DNA of 64,000 nt from Vigna angularis (taxonomy: Eukaryota > Streptophyta > Magnoliopsida > Fabales > Fabaceae), in NCBI RefSeq assembly GCF_016808095.1, contig NC_068972.1, positions 806,001 through 870,000 of the forward strand, read 5' to 3'. Both the position numbers and the translations under genes were made by a program. Each line of letters begins with the position of its first letter. Positions within the stretch are counted from its first letter, which is position 1. The notes beneath the pieces are model-generated. The model ran no database searches. It was not told where the DNA came from and saw only the letters and a program-made list of their open reading frames with translations. This document shows, piece by piece, positions 46,886 through 57,939 of the stretch.

Positions 46886-49128
46886 AATCGCAAATCATCA
46901 CTCACGAGCGTAAGGGTCGATGTTTTTTTTTATTGCATATAATTTCTTTTTTCTGGCTAGGATTTTATGCAGTGACATAAGAATCAACACCCTGCCATGC
47001 CAAAGCCAAATCAGTTCAAAGATTTCAAATGAAGAATAAAAATATGACTGAATTCCTAGAAAAACTTACCTGTTCATCATTGATCACAATCAACTCACTG
47101 AAAATGAAGTCTGAGTGATTCTCACATTGTCAGGAAGATGGAAGGATTCAAGAGTTATCACTCGTATTAGAGAAAAATAATTAACAAATTGATCCCTCAA
47201 ACTGTTTTCTTCTACTATTACTCTCTGAATATGAAATTTGTATCAATGAAAGGACTACGTTGTACATGGTTGTATAAACTCAGGAACTAACTCATTCAAG
47301 GACTAAACAGCATGTGAACATATATTTCTGGACTAAGCTGTTAATCTGAGAGAAAAATACAGTAAGGTATAAAATCGAGTCAATATAACTGCTTACACAG
47401 GCTTCTGCACACAGTACACACACCCTTTTGAGCAAAGTTACAAAATCATTGTTATTCAATGACCATAAAATGTTTGCTCATTATCTTACTGTTGTTTTAG
47501 AAGAGGTGAACTGGGCTCGACCCTCTTGAATTTCTACTACAAGTACTTTCATTTTTGTTCTTTTCTACAGTTGTGAACTCTAAGAATACAAGTGGTCAGA
47601 CATCTTCTCTTTCATGATGACAAATAACACACTCCTCCCTCTTCTCCATGCAATTTGCTGTCTGCACTCTACAGTGATATTGGAACGTAGTGGTTCCAAA
47701 TAGTGGCCCGTTAACTTGTTCTGTGCATTGAAGGGCTCAATGCAAATGCCACGCTGTGCCTGTCTACAGTTTCTTCTTTTGTTTCTGATTTATTCCCTAT
47801 CACACGTAAGCTTTCATCATTCGTCTCATCTCTCTCTCACCACCACCTGCTTTCTCATTCGCTTTCTGCCACTGTACTCTTTTCATTCACACGCCATTTC
47901 ACCTTCAGAGAAGAGTGAAACAGCTTGAGACATAGCGTGACCAAGTGGTTTTCCTACACAGATTATACTGCATAATCACCATAAATATCTATCTAAAGTT
48001 TTTCAGGAGAGAAGTGACAGAGTAGGTGGACAGGGAAAAAAGTACTTATTTGTTGGATTCTAATTGTTTAAGAAGATTTTTAAGAGTTTTCTTTATTTAC
48101 GAATAAAGTGAGAGTATGATTTGCAGTACAAGGCAAAAAAAAGTCTGCATGGGGATGTTAAAATGTATCAACCCAATCCCTCCTATTAAAAAACATCTCG
48201 ATACTATATTTTTTTTATATAAAAAAGACTTTCTTTTTCCTATAATAAATAGAACATTCTAAAAGTTTATTAAACCATTTAAAAGAAGGTAAAATTTGGT
48301 CTTTTTTACTATGTCCTATGGACTAAAACAACATACTCAACATGAGAAATTGCCTTCAAACTTGATTACTAACGTTTTTGTCATGCAAAATAAACCCCTT
48401 ATTACGACTTATGCTTCACCAACAAGGAAGGTTTTTGTTACTTACTATACGTGCCAAGAGTGAAGGCACCAAATGATACTTAATGATTCAGAATATTTTA
48501 TTAGTTTTCTTCTTCTTGTAATCCGTGTGACACGTTTTTTAGTGTTTGAGAATGATCTAATGTCTCACATCGACAAAATCCTTATCTTTACACCGTCATT
48601 GAGTTCCTCCATAACACGGTTGAAGAATGCCTTGCCGTTTGATCAGTTGATAGTAGTAGTTTGAGGTTCGTTGTTTTCTCTGGTCGTTTAAATTTTCTAT
48701 GTAAAGGAACAGTGAGTTAGCCATTTTTATAATTTTATTTTGTGCACGAAGTTCTGATTAGTTTCCGCACAATCTGCGTGGTTGCCGAAACTAGTCCATT
48801 TTTTTCCCTGAAAGCAGTGCCATGGTTTCACGGGACAACTTTTGACTTCATACGAATAAAATGAAAAATTTGTCCTGAGCTCACTTTGGTCCGTGAGCAA
48901 GTACCATGATTGATATTTCATATTGATAAACACCATTTGACCCTTAACTTGCAACTATAGTAGTAGCATCTCTTTAATATTATAAGCTCAAAAACAGGTT
49001 TGGCATCTTGCCGTGAAATGTATGCAATTGCATGCCATGCCATGCCACTTGCTGGTATTGGTACATGAAAGCTCATTATTAGCCAAATGCAAACAACAGC
49101 CACTTTCCCTCATGCTGGCCCATTTCAT
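46886..49128. other. Intergenic region upstream of the SOSEKI gene
   Basis: No gene is supported. A C/T-rich stretch around 47760-47900 gives a 70-codon open frame at 47716 that looks like low-complexity leader or decayed sequence. The last few hundred bases, with several CATGCC/GCATGC words near 49020-49045, probably belong to the SOSEKI promoter. Confidence 0.45.
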
Positions 49129-49135
49129 TATAAAT
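49129..49135 (+). promoter_or_regulatory. TATA box of the SOSEKI gene
   Basis: TATAAAT at 49129-49135 lies about 170 bases before the start codon and is followed by a C/T-rich leader. A transcription start near 49160 would give a 5' UTR of about 140 bases. Confidence 0.55.
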
Positions 49136-49301
49136 GCCAACAATCTCTCTCACTTCAGTACCTGAATTGAGACTACAATTCCACACACCCATCTTCCCAT
49201 TTCAGATAATAATACAAGACCTTCTCATTCTGCACTCACAAAATTTGGCTCTCATTTCCTCCATTTGCTGTTTTTTATTCTTATTTTGTTAAGGGAAAAA
49301 A

Positions 49302-50369
49302 ATGGTAGAAAGAGAAGCAGGTTCTGAGAGCTCCAAAATGTGGACTGAACCAAAACATCAAGCTACTGAGCTCAGAGTTCCAGTAATTTACTACCTTTCC
49401 AGAAATGGCCAGCTCGAGCATCCACATCTCATGGATGTTCCAATCTCATCTCCACAAGGAGTGCTATGTCTTAAAGGTAAATGCTACCAGGAAAATAGAG
49501 TTGCTAGCTACTGAATTTGAGTTATAATTCACTATTTCTCTTGTATATTCACCCTCTCGTTCTCTTCAGATGTGATAGATAGATTGAGTTTTCTCCGGGG
49601 ACAAGGAATGACCGCAATGTATTCTTGGTCTACAAAAAGGTACATTTCTATTCTATCTCCTCACGTGTGTGTTCGAATGAGATGAAAAGATTTGTGCTTT
49701 GATAGTAGTAGAAGAACATTACATTCTTAAAGTGAATGGGAACACGTGTTTATTTAGTTCACTCACAAGCTCAAACTTCTTGCAAATAACAATGATAACG
49801 AGATTTTTCTTCGTAGGAGTTACAAAAACGGGTTTGTGTGGCAAGATTTGTCTGAGAATGATTTCATTTACCCGAGTGGTAGCCATGAGTATGTCCTGAA
49901 AGGAACACAGATGATAGAAGCTTCTTTGAGCTTTCGATCCTGTGAGACAATATCAACATCAAGCTCCAAAAGTTCGACAGAAGCAAACAATTCTAGCATG
50001 GATGCAGATTCCCCTGCAACCGTAAAGGGTAGAAGCCAATCATTTAACTCGAGTGATTACAAGTTTTACAGGGCAAAGACGTGCGAGGAGTTTGCAGGGA
50101 AAGCCACCAATGCCTCGACTCAGACAGAGGAGAAGCGTAGGGAAAGGATAAAATGGGAGAAAGTAGAAGAATGTAAAGGAACTGATGATGCAAGGGTTGG
50201 TGAAAATGAAGGATCTTTACGATTTTCAAGTTCTAGTTTTGGAGCGTTGGAAGGGTCTTTGAAGGGTTACGATTCAGCAGACATCAGAAACCAGAGGGTT
50301 GAGAATGAACGTCCAAGTGGGAGGATCAAGGCTTCAGAAGTTCTCATGCAGTTCATCAGATGTGGATGA
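49302..50369 (+). CDS. SOSEKI family (DIX-like, formerly DUF966) polarity protein, 3 exons
   Basis: SOSEKI proteins polymerise through an N-terminal DIX-like domain and localise to cell corners or edges as polarity markers in plants. Exons 49302-49476, 49570-49639 and 49817-50369 (GT-AG) give 265 residues. The DIX-like domain spans about residues 24-115: VPVIYYLSRNGQLEHPHLM, GVLCLKDVIDRLSFLRG, then MYSWSTKRSYKNGFVWQDL and a YVLKGTQM end. The middle is Ser-rich and probably disordered, with FYRAKTCEEFAGKATNASTQ. The protein ends with the family motif KASEVLMQFIRCG. In longer members this motif is followed by more sequence; here the stop comes at once, so this is a short member. The specific SOK number was not assigned. 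Confidence 0.92.
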
Positions 50370-51265
50370 TGTCAAAGGTTCATGAGTACGAATTAGGAAC
50401 TGTTAATCACTCAAATTGGTATGATTATGCTGCTTCTAGTTCAGTTAGAAATGGAACAATGAGTTGAGTGACTTGTTGCCATTGAAACATCTATCCTTTG
50501 TGTTGTCCCTTTAATCAAATTAGACATGTGATGACATGAATTATTGCTCCTTCTATTTTTGTCGGCACCCAACGTTGTTGCATCACCATTTGTCAGCAAC
50601 TCAAATTTAATAATCTAATAAACAAGGTAGTTCACAATTAAATGGAATTTGTCGAATTATATTTCATTTCAAATTCTTTTCACAGATTAAAATTCTTCAT
50701 TCAAAGATTCTGCAAGTTTGTAGTCATCTGCTATGTCTTTATTTCCAGAGTTCTGCTCCAGAATGTCTTCTATTGAACATTTCGTTCTGATATTGTTATG
50801 AACATCTGACCTTGAAAAAATAGAGCTGGAACGAAGTTCAACTCTTCTGTCTAGACGCCTGCCTTTAGAGGTAGGGTGGCTTTTTACTCCCAATCATATA
50901 TATATATATTTGAAATTTAGTTCTATGATATTTTATGTTTAGAAGTTTTGAATGAGTTTACTTTCAAAACTAATTGTAAATTATTTTAACCCCAATGATT
51001 TTTTAATATTCAAAACGAGGCAAATCTATGAAAAAAACTTGCAAAATATTAAGTGGGAGACTACTTTTTGCATTTATAATTTCGGATTTTATATCATTTA
51101 AAAAGGCTAAAATATGAAGAATTTAAAAAATATTAGTCTATTTAATATTAATTAAGATCACTGAGTATTCTAATTTAAATTAATGATATGTGCACATGTA
51201 TTTACTTACATTATGTACAACTTTTCGAAGAGGAAAATAATATAAGAGCTCGAAAATAATACAAA
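50370..51265. other. SOSEKI 3' region and spacer before the tRNA gene
   Basis: Mostly AT-rich. Contains one suggestive minus-strand open frame (50687-50893), listed separately, and nothing else supported. Confidence 0.5.
50687..50893 (-). other. 68-codon minus-strand open frame, possible gene fragment
   Basis: The frame encodes a mixed, protein-like sequence with RRVELRSSSIFSRSDVHNN and CSIEDILEQNSGNKDIADD and ends LAESLNEEF. Its balanced composition contrasts with the AT-rich surroundings, which suggests coding origin. No splice partners or domain were recognised. It may be a piece of a gene carried here by duplication or a transposon. Confidence 0.3.
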
Positions 51266-51338
51266 GCCCGTCTAGCTCAGTTGGTAGAGCGCAAGGCTCT
51301 TAACCTTGTGGTCGTGGGTTCGAGCCCCACGGTGGGCG
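51266..51338 (+). tRNA. tRNA-Lys (anticodon CUU)
   Basis: A 73-base cloverleaf folds cleanly. The acceptor stem GCCCGTC pairs with GGTGGGC (two G-T pairs) and the D arm is GCTC-AGTTGGTA-GAGC. The anticodon stem CAAGG/CCTTG holds loop CTCTTAA, giving anticodon CTT for Lys. The T arm is GTGGG-TTCGAGC-CCCAC, with discriminator G. A-box (TAGCTCAGTTGG) and B-box (GGTTCGAGCCC) are intact and there is no intron. A TTTT run a few bases downstream (51343) suits RNA polymerase III termination, and a CAA lies just before the gene. It is probably a functional nuclear gene. Confidence 0.96.
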
Positions 51339-51342
51339 TAAT

Positions 51343-51346
51343 TTTG
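51343..51346 (+). terminator. RNA polymerase III terminator of the tRNA gene
   Basis: A run of four T residues begins five bases after the tRNA 3' end. Confidence 0.6.
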
Positions 51347-52225
51347 TTATTCTGTTAATTTGCTTTAAAACAGTAACCATAATAGTGTTCCTGCATTAAT
51401 TATTTTCTCTTTCTTTACTAACTTTTTATTGGCTACCTGTATTAATCTGAAAAGTCAAAAGATACTGCTCTATAAGAAATATTAAAGCTAGCTTTTCATA
51501 TTATTTTTTCATCAAGTGGATTAAAAGCAAATAGAAAAAATTCAGTCCTTCTGATTATCACAGTTTAGTTCAAACGATTTACCATGTTCAAATCATAAAT
51601 TTGTTTGTTTTGTAGCAAAGTAAATACTATTTTAAAAAATCAAATCACAAATTATCTATCATAGTTTATTTTTTTTTAATGAACTTAAAGGTGTTTGTTG
51701 GTTAGTTAAGAATTAATATTTTATAATATTAAAATTCATTTCGTGAATTCAAACCTTTCACCAGAACATTATCATAACGAGAAATTACACTTTTTTTATA
51801 AAATTTAAAACTATACTTTTTAGAGGTTAAATATTATATTTTTTGATCAGTTTCAATGCAAATTAGCATTCTTTTCACTTGATGGATAGTTTTTCACCCT
51901 TTATAACCGATTTTAAATTTTTAAAACATGAATGTTTTTTCTGGAATCCAGAAGTGAAGAGTGCTCCTAATTTATTTATTTTTTTCATTTTATAAAATCG
52001 CAAAAGCAGTAATAAGAATGTCAAACTATTTCCTAGTGGTGCTAGCTAGAATTGAGAATATGCAGGAACTAAAAAACAGATGAGAAATTGATTTAAAACT
52101 ATTCACTAGTGTTAATAATTTTATCCAAATGTTAAAATAAATTAATACCCAATATAGTTTTAATTTAAATAGTAAAACTTTTGAAATAAACAAACATTAT
52201 AATTTAAGCCTTGTATCCCAAGAGA

Positions 52226-52273
<48 letters not shown>

Positions 52274-53025
52274 GTTCTGTTGAAAAATAAACCTATTGAT
52301 ATTTTTAAATGAACTTACACGTATATAAGCTAGCTCCAGAGACCGTGATGATGATGTGAAAACAGAAATGGTCTAACAATGTAGTAAATGAAAATGATAT
52401 TTTGAAAAGAATATCAGAGACACGAAGATGCACGAATGGAATGAAAATGGTAATTGGTAAAACGACCAGAGAAATAAACAAGAGGGTTTCATGTTTCTGA
52501 TAGTAAAAAAAAAATTTACCGAGAGATGTTAAAAAAAATCATTTTCAGTTTATATATTTTAAATGCTAAAGTTACCAGTTGGCTAAAGTGATTTGAAAAG
52601 TAAAAATTAAAAGGAATTGAAAGACCATAACCAAGGAAGTGTTGAATTGTTCATGACACGTCCATTTACGACAGAAACTAGCGGTCTCGTCTCATCGAAC
52701 TATTTTAATTTCTTTTTATAATTTTATTTTTTACATTCTTTGATTCCCTTCACTCCACCTATATATATATATACATATATGGATATTACACCTAGCATTA
52801 GTTACTCACATATTCTGCTTCGTTCTTTCTTTCACCCTTTCTCTCTATGCTTTACTACTTCATTCATTCATCTTTTTCATGTTATAATAAATACTCTGCA
52901 ATTTGCTCATACACTTTGATTCTTGTTTGGTGGAGTTGAAATCTGGGTGGTGATTAATGGGTTTTGTTTCCCTTTTCTGATTTTGCTTTGCTTTGGTGTT
53001 ATTCTGCCTTGTGAATATATACTGA
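51347..53025. other. AT-rich spacer before the ALP1-like gene
   Basis: No gene is supported. It has a (TA)n tract at 52229-52266 and, at the right end, the leader of the ALP1-like gene. TATATATATA near 52761 may be its TATA region. Confidence 0.5.
52229..52266. repeat. (TA)n microsatellite
   Basis: Uninterrupted TA run of about 38 bases. Confidence 0.95.
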
Positions 53026-53225
53026 ATGGGTTCCATCAGAGGAATCAAGAAGAGGAAGAAGGCTGATGATAAAGATGGCCAAGATGCCTCTGCCACCCCA
53101 TTCGATTGGTGGCAACATTTCTCCCTCAGAATTTCAGGTACACTGCAATATCCTTTCTTGTTTGTGATTGGACATGTTTGTGTGATAGTCTGTTACTTAT
53201 TTTTCATTGTATATCAAAACTTCTA

Positions 53226-53272
<47 letters not shown>

Positions 53273-55718
53273 GATTATCTGATGTAGGGCAAAAAAGTTA
53301 TGTCCTTTTTGGTAATGGGTAAGATTATAATGATTCGGGATTTGTTTCTTCAAGCTTAATAAGTTACTCATCATTCGTTGAATCTTTGTTTTCTCTGCTT
53401 GACTCTCATATTCATGTTGCTCTTATGGGGCATACATCTTTGATGACTTACTTGATAAAGAAAGTGACCCCATGCTTTTGACCAAAATGTGTTTCTTACA
53501 AGGAATGTATCTCTTACTTAGAAACTGTAGTAGACTTTGGTTATAATTTTGTTGAATCGTGTTTGGTTATCATATATCTGTTTGGCTAGTTGCTATTTGT
53601 ATCTTAACCTTCCAAATTGTGAAACTTCTGGTATGGTGTCACCACGTAATTAGACCATTGGCGGGATCCTGGTTGTAGGTATAAACACAAGAATTATATT
53701 TGTTATCTTTACTTGTTGCAGTTATCCACTTACACAACAATCTGGGTATTTTATGCATTGTTTTCACGTGAATTGTGCAGCTTCTTTATCTTGTTATGCA
53801 TTGAATTCAGTCAATACTCATTTTGACTTTCAACCCATTTCTAAAGATCTTTCTTCCTTTAATCTAGCTTTTCGTCTCTTCCCAATGCCTGCTTTGAAGA
53901 GTCACATAATTTACAATCTCATCTCTATACTGACTAATAACCAGATGCATTAGCAGTGAGATTATTCAAGTCTGTGGTTAACACGGTACATTCCAACTAA
54001 TATAACTATTTATGAAATATATTTTTGCATGTGGCTTATTAAATTGATTGAAGATAACTAAGGTATATAGATTCTGTGGAACTTCTTTGTTTAAATGTTA
54101 GATGTGCTGAACTTGGAATAAATGTTAGATTGGTATGGTTGGTACAGTAAAAAATTATTTTGAATGAGTTCAAAACCTTATAATCTGATTGGCTGCTGAA
54201 GAGATTTTAAAGGAAAATAACATCTGAAAAACAGAGGTATGAACCCTTATTCAGTTTTTTATAGTTGAACCTCTTCAGTAAATGCCTTACTATGCTGATT
54301 TTCTTAATCAAAATTATGTCGCATATAGCCATTAGGTTGTTCATATTTTTGTAATATTTCTGCTTTGTGACCTGAGTAGATTTCTTTATATAAGAAAAGA
54401 AGGATTTTTCTGACAGCGTTCAGAGAAACTGACCTTTAGGTAAACCATCCCAGTTACAAAGAATTTGCACATTTATTTCTAATATATTTGAGTATAACTG
54501 TGTCTGGATATAAAGAATACTGTTTCTGCCATTACTTCCTCTGGCATGTGGGTTAAGTTCCTTTCATGTTATTCAAGATGGTGCATGATGTGCTAAACTT
54601 ATTCATAATACATTTGTGAAATTCAACTGCCCATCTTCATGATATGCTGATGCTTTAATTTTCCAATTTTAGGACCTTTGGCTCAATCTAAAAATATAGA
54701 GAAATTTGAGTCAGTTTTCAAGATCTCAAGGAAGACGTTCAACTATATATGTTCTCTTGTGGAAGAAGACCTGCTGGCCAGAGCCTCAAATTTTGTTGAT
54801 TTAAGTGGCAAACGTTTGTCTCTAAATGACCAAGTGGCTGTAGCTCTTAGAAGGCTCAGCTCTGGTGAGTCATTGTCAACCATTGGCGACTCATTTAGGA
54901 TGAACCAGTCGACTGTTTCCCAAGTAACATGGAGGTTTGTGGAAGCAATGGAAGAAAGAGGACTCCACCATCTCAGCTGGCCTTCAACTGAAACCGAAAT
55001 GGAAGAGATAAAGTGCAAGTTTGAGAACTTCAGGGGCCTTTCTAATTGTTGTGGTGCCGTTGACAGCACACACATAATGATGACTTTGCCCTCTGTGGAT
55101 GCTTTGAATAGTGTGTGGCTTGATCGTGAGAAGAATTGCAGCATGGTCTTGCAAGCCATTGTGGATCCTGATCTGAGATTCCGTGACATAGTTACTGGAT
55201 GGCCAGGAAGTATGAGTGATGAGCAAGTGCTTCGGAGTTGTTCTTTTTTCAAACTTGGTGAAGAAGGGAAAAGGTTGAATGGGGGTAAGAAAGTACTTCC
55301 AGAAGGAACAGCAGTAAGGGAGTATATTATAGGGGATAGAGGCTTTCCCCTTTTGCCATGGCTTCTTACACCTTACGAAGGTAAAGGACTCTCAAATGTT
55401 CAAGTTGAGTTTAATACAAGGGTTGTTGAAACTCAAATGTTGGCCAAGAAAGCATTGGCTAGGCTGAAGGAGATGTGGAGGATAATCCAAGGTGTGATGT
55501 GGAAACCTGACAAGCACAAGTTACCAAGAATTATTCTTGTCTGCTGCATACTGCATAATATAGTTATCGATATGAAGGATGAAGTACTGAATGATATGCC
55601 CTCTTGCCACCAGCATGATTCCAGATATCAAGACCAAACCTGTGAATTTGTGGACAACAATGCCAACGCTATAAGAGAGAAGCTATCTCTCTTCCTATCT
55701 GACAAGCTGCCCAGTTGA
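53026..55718 (+). CDS. ALP1: Domesticated PIF/Harbinger transposase, ALP1-like, 2 exons
   Basis: ALP1 is a transposase-derived host protein that associates with Polycomb complex PRC2 and opposes silencing in Arabidopsis. Exons 53026-53137 and 54673-55718 (intron 1.5 kb, GT-AG) give 385 residues. Exon 1 encodes a basic start, MGSIRGIKKRKKADDKD. Exon 2 has a helix-turn-helix-like part (SLSTIGDSFRMNQSTVSQV) and the DDE_Tnp_4 fold: GAVDSTHI (D168), WPGSMSDEQVL (D220) and YIIGDRGFPLLPWLLTPY. In active enzymes the third catalytic residue is Glu in VENAFGRLK; here that block reads AKKALARLK, with Lys at about 296. This suggests loss of nuclease activity. No TIRs or target duplication surround the gene and its place next to PHIP1 matches Arabidopsis, so it is a host gene, not a mobile copy. 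Confidence 0.93.
53226..53271. repeat. (TTA)n microsatellite in the ALP1-like intron
   Basis: About 15 uninterrupted TTA units inside intron 1. Confidence 0.95.
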
Positions 55719-57093
55719 AAGATAATCTCTTAGGACTTACATAAAATTAGATCTTTATTACCATTTTCATGTTATTTTGGTTGACAACTCAACTGACTTA
55801 GACAGAAATAAATTTTAGTTGCCTCTGCATCAGTATCTTCCCAAGGAGGAGGACACAAATTATAATTCTGGTTGAATGAGCTATTTCCTTGCTAGTTCAT
55901 TACGTCTCTTAAAAAAAAGGAGTTAATCATTTATTTAGTTGCTCCTTTTTTTCATATTTTGGGTCTTAGCACCAATTTGTGAAGTTGGGGAGGCACATTA
56001 TATTAATCTTCCTTTGCTGGGATTTAGGTGAGTAGATTACAACTTTAATGACACAAATGATGCAAATTTGGACATTACCTCAGTTTGGACACTGCAATGT
56101 ATGATCATATTTTATACCTGAAGTTGGGGTTTGGACTTAAATCAAACGATACATAGGATATTTGGAGGATTGCAGTTTTAGTGTTCTTACTCTACCTTTT
56201 AATCAAATGAAAGGGGAATGCAAACTGATAAAACAATAGCTCTATTTTAATGTGGTTTGATTTTCAAATTTATGTGCATGAAAGAAAAGTTGTCAGGAAA
56301 TAATAGTTTTTTTAAATAAAGTTCAATACTTAGAAGGATTATAAATTTGAGTCCATACAAATTTAATACCAAACTTATTTAAAAAACAAAACTAAGAGTG
56401 TTATATACAGGACAATTGTTATAGATATATATTGAATGTTATCATCCCTACATTTAAGTGCATCTTGGGTGGATGACAATTGGTTGTGTGTGGTTTGTCT
56501 ATCTTCCTTTTTCTTTTTTGAAGTAAAACTTTATACTTGTTTTTATCTCTAAAATAGATACAAAATTGGTGTCATTTCATTTTCCGGTCAAGCAATAGGT
56601 ATATCAAGAATTCATCCTTAAAGTATTGTATATTTTCTTCTCTTAGATGTCAAATACAACTAACAATTATAATTACATAAATTTTAAAATAAAATATTAA
56701 ATAAATTAAGAGTATGTTAAGAGTTTGTTGATAATTTAAGATAAGGATAGGTATGATAATAAAAACAAAATAAATATACATTTAAAAACTTATATATTAT
56801 TCATTCTCATAGTTATGGTGTCAATCATATAAAACATCAGAAAACATTATATTACAAAAAAGATCGGACTGTAAACTCTACAAATTTATATTTTAAATAT
56901 TTATAATTTACAAATACTATATCATTATGGGTCTATTTCTCTTTTTCATAAAAAATAATAGTGTGACCTTGTTAAATTTGTGTATACATAAGAAGAGATA
57001 AAACAATAGACTTTATCATAACATGTCTGGTTGAATAAACACTTTAATTCTCTTAGAAAAATAATGTAAACTTTTTCTTATATAGTTTAAAAT

Positions 57094-57181
<88 letters not shown>

Positions 57182-57690
57182 TTTTAAAAAACAAATCACC
57201 ATCTGGTAATGTTGAGAAAAATTAAAAATTAATTTATATGCATGTTAGTTTTTATCATATATATATATTTTTTTTTTATTTTCTTCTAAAATGTTAGTAG
57301 AGAAGATTATGAAACGAAAAATTAACATGAGAGAATGTATGTTCTTGCTGTAACTAAGTGAAAGAAATGCACATAAGGTTAAGGATAATTTAATATAGTA
57401 TAATGTTTTAAATTATTTTAAAATAAGAATCAAATAGATTAATTATTTTAAATATGAAAAGTAGTTACATTTTAAAAATATTTAGTTTGTTTTTTGGTAA
57501 AAGAGCAGCAGCAGTTTGTCTTTGAAATATTTTTGGGCCTCATGAAAGAAGGAAAGTGTATGATTGGGCTATCTGGGTGGCCTGGTATTGTTCAAAGAGA
57601 AGAGTTTAAAGAAAATGGCGTTGTGATTGCTGCATTAGGGAAGAAGGAATCAAAACACGAAGAAGCCATTGAAATTGAATTGGAATAAGA
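55719..57690. other. Spacer between the ALP1-like gene and the small membrane protein gene
   Basis: AT-rich, with no gene, and holding an 81-base (AT)n tract. From about 57480 the sequence is less AT-rich and probably forms the promoter and leader of the next gene. Two site II-like words (TTGGGCCTC near 57534 and TTGGGCT near 57564) lie there. A 64-codon open frame at 57494 overlaps this leader and is not called. Confidence 0.5.
57098..57178. repeat. (AT)n microsatellite
   Basis: The longest dinucleotide tract of the window, about 81 bases without interruption. Confidence 0.95.
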
Positions 57691-57939
57691 ATGGAATTGA
57701 AAAATGTGGTGAAGGACAAGAAATTTTGGATGGCATCTTTCATCATTGCTTGGGCTGCAGCTCTTCAGGTAAGGTAGGTTACCCATATTTATTCTTCTCC
57801 CTTCTCTTCAATTCTTCATCTACTTTCTTCTGTTGTTTTGCGTTTTCAATTTCAGGGTCACATGATGTGGTTGCAGCGCCAGAATTCCTTCAAAGAAAAA
57901 TTCGGTAACCCCCAAGACCATCCTCAAAACCCTAACTAA
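57691..57939 (+). CDS. Small single-pass membrane protein, 53 residues, 2 exons
   Basis: Exons 57691-57768 and 57856-57939, with a GT-AG intron of 87 bases in phase 0, encode 53 residues. A basic start (MELKNVVKDKK) is followed by one hydrophobic segment, FWMASFIIAWAAALQG (about residues 12-27). A polar tail MWLQRQNSFKEKFGNPQDHP follows and ends NPN. The layout resembles small subunits or assembly factors of organelle membranes, but I do not recognise the family. Support is the good splice sites, the coding-like composition and the single clean membrane segment. The leader has site II-like promoter words. An alternative donor within exon 2 (TTCG|GTAACC) could change the C-terminus. Confidence 0.65.

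Noticed and set aside
47716..47928. Possible small secreted peptide (70 codons)
   Set aside because: Hydrophobic and Ser/His-rich because of C/T-rich DNA; no cleavage site pattern with conserved mature peptide and no known family.
54743..55252. 169-codon minus-strand frame opposite the ALP1-like exon
   Set aside because: Shadow of the transposase-derived coding exon.
57494..57688. 64-codon frame just before the small membrane protein gene
   Set aside because: Ends three bases before the start of the better-supported two-exon model and lacks motifs; more likely leader sequence.
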